Part shown: one piece after another, positions 36,057-42,998 of the stretch | How the letters are laid out: each line of letters opens with the position of its first letter | How positions within the stretch are numbered: position 1 is the stretch's first letter | DNA from: Demequina mangrovi | Lineage (GTDB): Bacteria > Actinomycetota > Actinomycetes > Actinomycetales > Demequinaceae | Assembly (NCBI RefSeq): GCF_000759715.1 | Contig: NZ_BBLU01000001.1 | Span: forward strand, 248,001 to 312,000 | Reading direction: 5' to 3' | Length of the DNA: 64,000 bases | Notes under the pieces: model-generated | Seen by the model: the letters and a program-made list of their open reading frames with translations, nothing else | Told to the model about the DNA's origin: nothing | The model's database searches: none | Translations under genes and position numbers: made by a program

Positions 36057-37666
36057 ACGACATCGGCTTCGTCATGTGCTCCCCCTGGTACTTCAGGGAG
36101 CGCGAGCAGGTCGACCTGCGCTCGCCGCTCGCGCATCGGCCTCGGCTGCAGATGTACGACGCCCCCGACTTCGTCGACCGCATGCTCGCGGACCCCGCCG
36201 ACAGCGTGGAGTTCGGGGCCGACGACGTGTGGACGTACCCGGTACCCGTCACGTCGCCGTCCGGCAACGGGCGCGCGCGCCTCGCCACGTCGCGCCTGGT
36301 GCCCACTCATCTGCGCAAGCTCTACCAGCCGCTCCATGAGCGCTTCTACGTGGTGGTGGTCGAGGTGCTGTGCGACGCGCCCGGGCTGCCCCGTGCGGGC
36401 CGGCACGAGGACATCACGGTCGGGTTCCGCATGCGGCGGCTCCACACGTGCGTCACGGGCAAGGGCCAGCCGTCGCGGCGGGTGGCAAGCAAGCTGGTCG
36501 CCGAGCTCGCGAAGGACCCCGCGCTCGAGAAGGCCGCGAACGCGCCGGACGTCCGCGACGTGTGGTGGGCGGACACGGCGTGGCGCGAGCGCTTCAAGAA
36601 GGCCAACGAGGACGACCTGGCGAAGATCGACTGGAGCACCGACGTCCAGCGCTGGCTCACGTCACCCGGCGGCGGCGGGCGGTGGGCGACGGTGTGCTCC
36701 CCCGCCGATGCGCCGACCCCCGGGGAGACCGAGGAGCTAGTGCCGATGACGCGGATGCCTGTGCGGTCCCGGGACAAGGAGTGCGCGGACGATGCGGGGC
36801 CCGCGGGGCCCGCTTCGCGCTCGCTTTGGTTCGGCGTGGTCCCGACCTACTCGGGAGACCACTGGATGGCGCCGCGCCCGGGGGGCCGGCCCGATGCGAT
36901 CGAGCCGAAGCTCGACCCGCACGCCATCTACGAGATCGAGTGCGTCGTCACGCGCGTGCGGCCCGGCTGCCCGCCCGAGACGTGGGCGAGCGCGCCGACG
37001 GAGCCGTTCCGCCTCGCCGATCCCATGGACCCGGCGGGCACCAAGAACCGCACCGTCACCATCACGCTGCCCGACTTCCGTCGCCTCGCCGCCCGCGCGG
37101 GCGAGCCGCAGGGCCCCGGTGGCGTCCGCATCGTCACCCCGCCGGGCTCCCAGATGAAGTTCAGCCCGTTCGGCGGGCCGCCAGGCTCCGGCAAAGGCGT
37201 CATCGGCGCCGGCGCGGCCGTGTGCACGTTCGCGATCGAACTGCTCTTCATCGTCGCGTTCTTCCTGTTCCTCATGTTCCTGCCGATCGTCGTGCTCGCG
37301 TTCCAGCTGTGGTGGATGCTCGCGCTGAGGTTCTGCATCCCGCCTCGCGTGGGCTTCGCGGCGATGGAGGACTTCCTGGCGACGGCCTCGCTGGGATCGC
37401 TCAGCGCCGATGCGCGCGCCGAGTTCAACCTCGCGATGGGCATGGACTTCCGGGATGTGCCGATCGACGGCGACCATCCGGACTGGGCGGGCGCCCTCGA
37501 CGACGCGGACCTGCCCGACGGCGCGGGCAAGGTGTTCGCCGGCAACCACAACCTCACGCATGCGTTGGTCGCCGGGACGGATCCCACCACCGCGGTGCCG
37601 CCCGCGCCGTTGCCGCGGACCGACAGCCCGGACGATCCGCTGTGCCCGGCGACGCGGTCGCGGTAG
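36053..37666 (+). CDS. Unknown CIS protein with a membrane segment
   Basis: 537-residue protein that I do not recognise. The N-terminal ~370 residues are soluble and contain two parts of similar style (a RFYVVVVEVLCDAPGLP-type strand near 100 and an AIYEIECVVTRVRPGCPPETW part near 295). Residues ~385-432 are strongly hydrophobic (FAIELLFIVAFFLFLMFLPIVVLAF and on), enough for two membrane helices or a hairpin. A soluble tail follows. It is the only member of the two CIS operons, apart from the effector, with an evident membrane segment. In Streptomyces CIS a membrane protein (CisA) is reported to link particles to the membrane; an analogous docking role is my inference, not shown by similarity. 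Confidence 0.6.
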   Translation: MNDIGFVMCSPWYFREREQVDLRSPLAHRPRLQMYDAPDFVDRMLADPADSVEFGADDVWTYPVPVTSPSGNGRARLATSRLVPTHLRKLYQPLHERFYVVVVEVLCDAPGLPRAGRHEDITVGFRMRRLHTCVTGKGQPSRRVASKLVAELAKDPALEKAANAPDVRDVWWADTAWRERFKKANEDDLAKIDWSTDVQRWLTSPGGGGRWATVCSPADAPTPGETEELVPMTRMPVRSRDKECADDAGPAGPASRSLWFGVVPTYSGDHWMAPRPGGRPDAIEPKLDPHAIYEIECVVTRVRPGCPPETWASAPTEPFRLADPMDPAGTKNRTVTITLPDFRRLAARAGEPQGPGGVRIVTPPGSQMKFSPFGGPPGSGKGVIGAGAAVCTFAIELLFIVAFFLFLMFLPIVVLAFQLWWMLALRFCIPPRVGFAAMEDFLATASLGSLSADARAEFNLAMGMDFRDVPIDGDHPDWAGALDDADLPDGAGKVFAGNHNLTHALVAGTDPTTAVPPAPLPRTDSPDDPLCPATRSR

Positions 37667-40600
37667 GCCAGCGCGCGGGCGTCGGCGCGCGCGCTGCGCC
37701 GCAACCCGTCACCCCGACGACGCCACGCCACGTCGCGGCGACGCGCACCCGGAGCACGCTTCCCCGTCAGCTCGCGCTCGGCGGTTCCGCTCGGGTACCG
37801 CTCACGCATCCGGCGAGCCCCCGTGAGGCCGAAGCCCACGCGACGGCCTCGCGGGTCACGAGCGCGCCGACCGGGCCGACGCCGGACCCGGCGGAGGCGC
37901 GGGCCACCCGGGTCGGCGGCGCGGGCGATCCGACTCCCGCGGATCCCGGTCGCCCCCTGCCGCGTCCGGCGCGCGCGTGGGCCGAGCCCGCCCTGGGCAC
38001 GCCCCTTGACGACGTCCGGATCCACACGGGTCCAGCAGCGTCGGACGCGGCCGCGAGGGTGGGCGCCACCGCGTTCACGGTCGGGAGCCACATCACGTTC
38101 TCCGCGGGCGCATATTCTCCCGACGCCCCCGAGGGCCGCCGACTGCTGGCCCACGAGCTCACGCACGTGCTCCAGCATCGCCGGGAGCCCTCCTCGTTGG
38201 TGCACCGCCAGCCCGCCGTCACCGTAGACACCGCCGAGCTGCCCGAGGGCACTCACTTCCAGGTGCTCGCCGACGGGACGGTTCTGATCGACGACGCCTG
38301 GTTGCTGGGCGACCCCGGCAAGCGCCGCACGCCGGGCGGCGGGCTCATCGCGCCCACCCGAATGCAGGAGGTACTTCACGCACTGCGGGCGGCCCACCTC
38401 CCGTGGGTCGACCCGGCGGAGATCCCCAGGCTCGCCACGCTGGTGGGTGTCATCGGCGCCGACCTCGCGCTGAGGTCTCATCGCTACGAGCTCGGGTTTT
38501 CCCTCTATCAGGCGGTGGGCCCGCCGCCCGGCGTCGACGCGATCGCCACGCGCGCCCAGGACGGCATGTCCGTGATCCTGCGCCAGTCGCGCGTCGCACC
38601 GGGCGCCGGCGACACGCCGGTGAGCGTGAACCTCTCGCCTGAGGTGCGGGCCCAGATGATGCGCGCGCTCGAGGACGCGACAGGTCTTGGGGCGCATGCG
38701 GCCGTCCGCGAGCGCGTGATCCATGGCTCGCACCCGCTGATCGTGCGCACGCAGCCGGGCACGCATGGCATCCAGGTCTCCCTCAGCAAGCGTGCGATGG
38801 AGGACCTCTTCGGGGTGACCGTGTGGGAGGCGTACCTCGCGCTCCCCCGCTCGCCGAGCATCGGCGGCACCCCCACCCCGCGACGATCGGACGCCGAACG
38901 CTATCCCCGCTGGCTCCCCCGCGGCACTCTCGCAGTCTGGCCGGTACTCGAGCGCTACGTGGCGGGGGCGAACGTCGACCTCTCGCTCGAGTGGGACCAC
39001 GGGGTCAGCCCCGACGCGGGGTTCGTCCTACTGCCCGGCCATTGCGACTACGAGTGGCGGGTGACGCGCGACGGGAAGACGGTCGACTCGCAGGGCTCGG
39101 GGTGGTTCGGGAACTCAAGGACGGCGCGGCTCGAACTCGACGGAGGCCCGGGCGTGTACCGGGTCGCGGTGGTGGCGACCAGCCGGCACTTCCTCACGCC
39201 TGATCACACGTTCCGCGCGCACCTCACGCTCACCGCGGTGGACGAGGCGACGGCCGACCGCGCCGCGTTCGACAGGGCCGCGACGGGCCGCGATCAGCCG
39301 TTCGAGCGTGGGCCGCGCGGGGTGCTCCGGCTCAAGCCGGGCCAGAAGCCGCTGACCGTCGCACAGGAGCTCCAGAGCCTGGCCATCACCGAAGGCGCGA
39401 TGGACGCGCTGCTCGCGCAGGGGCGGCTCACCGCCGACCACCACCGCACACTCAAGGAGGAGCTCGCGAAGCAGCGTGCTGGGCTCGAGCGGGTGAGCAC
39501 GCGCACCGCGGGCGGCGCGCCCTACGTGGTCCGTGGGTCGTTCGTGAGCCGCGAGGACTCGACTTCGACCGACCTGCGCGTGCTGCTGCACTTCCTCGCC
39601 CGAGCCTCCGCAGACGGCTGGGCCTCGTACTCGGTCATCCTCCATGACACGACCCTTGGCGCCGCGGTCCAGCACCCCGGATCCGCGGTGATGCCGGTCG
39701 CGCGCGACGCCAATGCGGAGTTCGCGGGAGTCGAGGCCGCCGCGCTCGACGACATGGCGGACCACGTTCACGCGCACAACGACTACCCCGACGGCACGGT
39801 GCACCTCGCCGCCCAGATGATGAACGCCAGCCGCGTCTGGGAGGCGAAGCGGGACACCGCCAACGCCCGCAAGACCGCGAAGAGCATCCTCGGCACGATC
39901 GCGCTCGCCGGCGGCGTCGTGCTTCTCTTCGTGCCCGGCGGGGGGTTCGTCTCCGCCGCGATCTTCACCATCACCGCGACCGCCGGCGTCGCGGCCGTCG
40001 CGCTCGAGATCGAGGACCGCGTCGCGAAGGAGGGCGAGCTCAAGTTCGATCGCCGGCTCGCGCTCGACGTGCTCCAGGTCGTATCGGTCGCGCTCCCCTT
40101 TGGGCGCCTCGCGGGCGTCCTCGCGAACGCAAGCCGGATGGCCAAGGTCGGGTACCTGGTGTCGATGACAACGGTCGACGTCGCCCAAGGCTTCCTCATC
40201 GCCGCCGAGGTGCGGGACCAGCTCGCCCTCATCGAGGCGAGCACCGAGCTCGCGCTCGCGCGGGCGACCACCGACGACGAGCGGCGCCGCATCCTCGCAG
40301 ACCGCGACCGGAAGGTGGGCCAGGTCATCGGCGGCGCGATGATCAACGGGGGGTTCATCCTCCTGTCGGTCGGCGGCGGCCTCAAGGAGACGTCGCTTAC
40401 CTTGCGCGATGGTACCGGGATCAAAGTCCGCAATCCCATCGTGCAGATGAGCGATCCCGGCGAGATCCGGCGGACCCTCGAACGGGGCTGGTTTGAGCAT
40501 CCCAATACCGAGGGCACGATCGAGAAGGTCGCGATCAGCACGGACGAGCGCGCGTTTCTCGCCGAGGGCGGCGACACACCCGCCGTGCCGGGCGGCGACA

Positions 40601-41445
40601 CACCCGCCGTGCCGGGCGGCGATACACCCGCCTCCGAACCCGCCGTCTCCGTGCAGCCTCCGCGCCAGCCCGTGGACCACGCCGCGCGCCGCGCCGCGCG
40701 CGTCGAGGCGATGCGCACGCGTCTCGCCGAGTACGGCAGGCGACCCGGGCGCGCGACGCAGGCCAAGCGCCTGCGCAAGGCCCTCGACGAGGCGGTGGCA
40801 CGAGGCGACGCCGAGCTCACGGATCGGGTGGTGAAGAGCCTCAAGGACACCTTGGCGAATGAGCGCGTCGCCACGCGGGAGCAGCAGCATGTCGTCGACC
40901 TCCATGACCCGAGGGCGCTCGACGCTTTCGACGAGGCGATAAGCGAGCCCTCGCTCGAGGGGAACCCCGAGTGGGTCGCCTACCGGGAGCTCGTCCGGGA
41001 CCGGTACGTCACAAAGGGGTTGGTCGACGTGGGCAGGTCCTCACGTTCAACCGACGGCAAGCACGTCGCCGGCACCGCGGAGATGCGCGCGCGCTTCCTC
41101 GCAGGCATCAAGGACGCTGCGGTGGTCCGCGCCGCCGCGGAGATGACCACGAGCCACCTGCAGCAGGCGACGGCCCGCGCGGGAAGTGGCGAGGGTGCCG
41201 TGAGAGCAGGAGACGCCATATGGGTCGACCGTCTCTCCGGGGACCGCTGCGCACCCGACGCGCCGAATGCGACGCTATGGCCGGCGGACCCGGTCTGGGG
41301 GGTTTGGCGCGTCGATCACATCGTCGAACTGCGCCACGGCGGCCTCGACGACGCGGGCAACTACGTCGCCGCCCCGCAACGGATGCACGCGATCAAGACG
41401 GACGCGATGCGCGCCTTCGGCAATGCCGTCATCGCGATCGAGTGA
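37642..41445 (+). CDS. DUF4157-HNH polymorphic effector of the CIS
   Basis: 1267-residue multidomain protein. Residues ~110-182 are a DUF4157 (eCIS-core) domain with the zinc-peptidase-like HELTH at 171-175, a domain reported to mark CIS cargo. A large middle part follows, with a hydrophobic stretch at ~748-790 (IALAGGVVLLFVPGGG and on) like the membrane-insertion regions of polymorphic toxins. A linker has GGDTPAVP repeats (~975-1000). The C terminus is an HNH nuclease: DHIVELRHGGLDDAGNY with His1226, Asn1240 and His1249. The only sensible start is the GTG at 37642, inside the end of the previous gene; it has no ribosome-binding site, so coupling is likely. No immunity gene follows. Confidence 0.85.
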   Translation: MPGDAVAVGQRAGVGARAAPQPVTPTTPRHVAATRTRSTLPRQLALGGSARVPLTHPASPREAEAHATASRVTSAPTGPTPDPAEARATRVGGAGDPTPADPGRPLPRPARAWAEPALGTPLDDVRIHTGPAASDAAARVGATAFTVGSHITFSAGAYSPDAPEGRRLLAHELTHVLQHRREPSSLVHRQPAVTVDTAELPEGTHFQVLADGTVLIDDAWLLGDPGKRRTPGGGLIAPTRMQEVLHALRAAHLPWVDPAEIPRLATLVGVIGADLALRSHRYELGFSLYQAVGPPPGVDAIATRAQDGMSVILRQSRVAPGAGDTPVSVNLSPEVRAQMMRALEDATGLGAHAAVRERVIHGSHPLIVRTQPGTHGIQVSLSKRAMEDLFGVTVWEAYLALPRSPSIGGTPTPRRSDAERYPRWLPRGTLAVWPVLERYVAGANVDLSLEWDHGVSPDAGFVLLPGHCDYEWRVTRDGKTVDSQGSGWFGNSRTARLELDGGPGVYRVAVVATSRHFLTPDHTFRAHLTLTAVDEATADRAAFDRAATGRDQPFERGPRGVLRLKPGQKPLTVAQELQSLAITEGAMDALLAQGRLTADHHRTLKEELAKQRAGLERVSTRTAGGAPYVVRGSFVSREDSTSTDLRVLLHFLARASADGWASYSVILHDTTLGAAVQHPGSAVMPVARDANAEFAGVEAAALDDMADHVHAHNDYPDGTVHLAAQMMNASRVWEAKRDTANARKTAKSILGTIALAGGVVLLFVPGGGFVSAAIFTITATAGVAAVALEIEDRVAKEGELKFDRRLALDVLQVVSVALPFGRLAGVLANASRMAKVGYLVSMTTVDVAQGFLIAAEVRDQLALIEASTELALARATTDDERRRILADRDRKVGQVIGGAMINGGFILLSVGGGLKETSLTLRDGTGIKVRNPIVQMSDPGEIRRTLERGWFEHPNTEGTIEKVAISTDERAFLAEGGDTPAVPGGDTPAVPGGDTPASEPAVSVQPPRQPVDHAARRAARVEAMRTRLAEYGRRPGRATQAKRLRKALDEAVARGDAELTDRVVKSLKDTLANERVATREQQHVVDLHDPRALDAFDEAISEPSLEGNPEWVAYRELVRDRYVTKGLVDVGRSSRSTDGKHVAGTAEMRARFLAGIKDAAVVRAAAEMTTSHLQQATARAGSGEGAVRAGDAIWVDRLSGDRCAPDAPNATLWPADPVWGVWRVDHIVELRHGGLDDAGNYVAAPQRMHAIKTDAMRAFGNAVIAIE
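40566..40632 (+). repeat. 24-base tandem repeat in the effector linker
   Basis: Two exact copies plus a partial third copy of a 24-base unit encoding GGDTPAVP. They lie in a flexible Pro/Gly linker just before the C-terminal region, a place where toxin tips are commonly swapped. Confidence 0.7.
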
Positions 41446-41456
41446 CATCGCGTCAC
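41442..41456. terminator. Small hairpin across convergent stop codons
   Basis: GTGAC-ATCGC-GTCAC spans both stop codons of the convergent effector genes. The 5-base-pair stem is weak; a terminator role is only possible. Confidence 0.25.
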
Positions 41457-42514
41457 GGCCCGACGTACCGCACCTTAACCTTCGTCAGCCCGATCACGGA
41501 GTGGTAATTCACCTGCTTGATGAGGTCCTCGTTGCCCCAGTCCACGTGCACGCAGCCGTGCGACGTGAAGTCGAGCGGCCCGGCGTGCAGCGCCTCGCCC
41601 TTGTTGTAGAAGACCGCGAAGCTCATGTTCGCCGCGCGGAAGCCCCCCGAATCCTTCTTGGCGTACCGCTTGTTCGGCCCCTCCCGGTCGGACCATTGGA
41701 AATCCACGCCGGGGGTGCCCGACGCGCTCCCGCTGTTGTAGCCGAAGCCCTCGATGCGATGGACCGTGAAGGTGCCCGGATCGGTCTTCATCTTCCCGGA
41801 CCCGCCCGAGACCGCGAGGGCGAACGCGGGGAGTGCCACCGGGCTCGCGTGGTAGCTCACGATCGCGACGCCCGTGTCGAACAAGCTCCCGCCCGCGTCG
41901 GTGCTGGTGCCGGTGAAGAACACCTCGATCTTCTCGATCCACGGCTTCGTCGCCTTGTCCTTGACGGGATTGAAGGAGTCCTCGATCAGGGTGGCCGTGT
42001 CGCGCTCGCCGAACGCGAAGGAGCCCCTGCGCCGGTACCGCTGCACCACCGCCGCACCTGCGGGGTCCCCGGAAGCGGCGACCACATGCGCGAGCTCGTG
42101 CGCGAGCAGCCGCCGACCCGCGGGGGTGGGGGCACGCGGAGCGTCGCGCCCCAGCACCACGTGGTCGCCTACCGCGTATGCCGCGGCGTCGACATCCGCC
42201 GCCGAGCGACCGGCCACCGCGCCCTCGTGGAGCCGGACCGACGCGAGAGACGCCCCGAACCGCGATTCCCACGCCGCACGCTCGTCCCCGTGCAGCGGGC
42301 GTCCAGGCTCGGAGACGGCGGAGCGCACCGACTCCGGGGCCTGCGCGGAGGTCGCGGGGCGCATCCGGGACAGCGCCCCCGACAGCCGACCCTCGCGCCC
42401 GATGCGGTGCGCGGCCTCCTCCGCGGCGCGCTCGTGCGCGCCATGGCTGGCGTCCAGCAGCAGGGCGGTACGCGTCGCGGGCGGCCGGGGCGCCCGCCGC
42501 AGCGCGCGCGGCAT
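41453..42514 (-). CDS. DUF4157-L,D-transpeptidase (YkuD) effector candidate
   Basis: 353-residue protein with an N-terminal DUF4157 domain (~80-150, HELAH at 139-143) and a C-terminal YkuD-like L,D-transpeptidase domain whose catalytic motif is SHGCVHVDW with Cys321 (His319 beside it). Family enzymes form 3-3 peptidoglycan cross-links or attach proteins to the wall; canonical members have SHGCxR, so the Arg-to-His change is unusual. No signal peptide is present, so delivery by the CIS rather than Sec export is the likely route. The ATG lies 6 bases after TAGCCT (42521-42526, minus strand), suggesting a leaderless transcript. It is convergent with the HNH effector and divergent from CIS operon 2. 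Confidence 0.8.
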   Translation of the reverse strand: MPRALRRAPRPPATRTALLLDASHGAHERAAEEAAHRIGREGRLSGALSRMRPATSAQAPESVRSAVSEPGRPLHGDERAAWESRFGASLASVRLHEGAVAGRSAADVDAAAYAVGDHVVLGRDAPRAPTPAGRRLLAHELAHVVAASGDPAGAAVVQRYRRRGSFAFGERDTATLIEDSFNPVKDKATKPWIEKIEVFFTGTSTDAGGSLFDTGVAIVSYHASPVALPAFALAVSGGSGKMKTDPGTFTVHRIEGFGYNSGSASGTPGVDFQWSDREGPNKRYAKKDSGGFRAANMSFAVFYNKGEALHAGPLDFTSHGCVHVDWGNEDLIKQVNYHSVIGLTKVKVRYVGP

Positions 42515-42556
42515 GCCTCCAGGCTAGGGCGGCGTCGCGCGGCAGGCAATGACATC

Positions 42557-42595
42557 GCAACGCCCCCGTGACGGGCGGCGCACCACCATCGAGGC
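42557..42595 (+). promoter_or_regulatory. SARP-type operator and leaderless promoter of CIS operon 2
   Basis: GCAACGC (42557-42563) and GTGACGG (42568-42574) have an 11-base period; CACCAT (42584-42589) follows after 9 bases, and the ATG at 42596 begins 7 bases past it. The GTGACGG-N6-CACCACCATC-N3-GCATG layout is the same as at 26574. Confidence 0.6.
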
Positions 42596-42991
42596 ATGAC
42601 GGACATCGTCGAGCAGTGGACCGGCACAGGGTTCCGCCTGCCCCTGGTCCCCGATCCCGTGACCGGGCGCTTCGCGTCGCTGAAGGGGATGGACCTCATC
42701 CGCCAGTCGGTCACCACCATCCTCGACACCGAGCCCGGCGAGCGCATCATGCTCCCGGGCTTCGGTTGCGGGCTCCGGCGCTACCTCATGGCACCGAACT
42801 CGGTCGCCACGCGGACCGCGATGGCGGAGGACATCAAGGCGGCGCTCGAGGTCTGGGAGCCGCGGATCCAGCTCCTCGAGACCTCCGTCACCGCGGGCGA
42901 CGACCCCTCGCTCGTGTGGATCGACATCGCGTACGTGCGCCGCGCCGACCGGCGCGCCGACAACCTCGTCTACCCGTTCTACCTGCAGTGA
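42596..42991 (+). CDS. Baseplate wedge protein, gp25/Afp9 family
   Basis: 131-residue GPW/gp25 family protein. The signature is LIRQSVTTILDTEPGERIMLPGFGCGLRRYLMAPN, including the conserved GER-x-M-x-P-x-FG, followed by LEVWEPRIQ. gp25 nucleates the sheath at the baseplate. It is the first gene of CIS operon 2, again with no ribosome-binding site behind a SARP-type promoter. Confidence 0.95.
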   Translation: MTDIVEQWTGTGFRLPLVPDPVTGRFASLKGMDLIRQSVTTILDTEPGERIMLPGFGCGLRRYLMAPNSVATRTAMAEDIKAALEVWEPRIQLLETSVTAGDDPSLVWIDIAYVRRADRRADNLVYPFYLQ

Positions 42992-42998
42992 CACTCTC

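Noticed and set aside
41446-41452. An immunity gene after the HNH effector
   Set aside because: Only 7 bases separate it from the convergent gene, which encodes an enzyme with a DUF4157 domain rather than a small immunity-type protein.
42514-42556. A SARP-type operator for the divergent DUF4157-YkuD gene
   Set aside because: Only one heptamer (GCGACGC) is present on the minus strand, with no partner at 11 bases and the wrong distance to TAGCCT.
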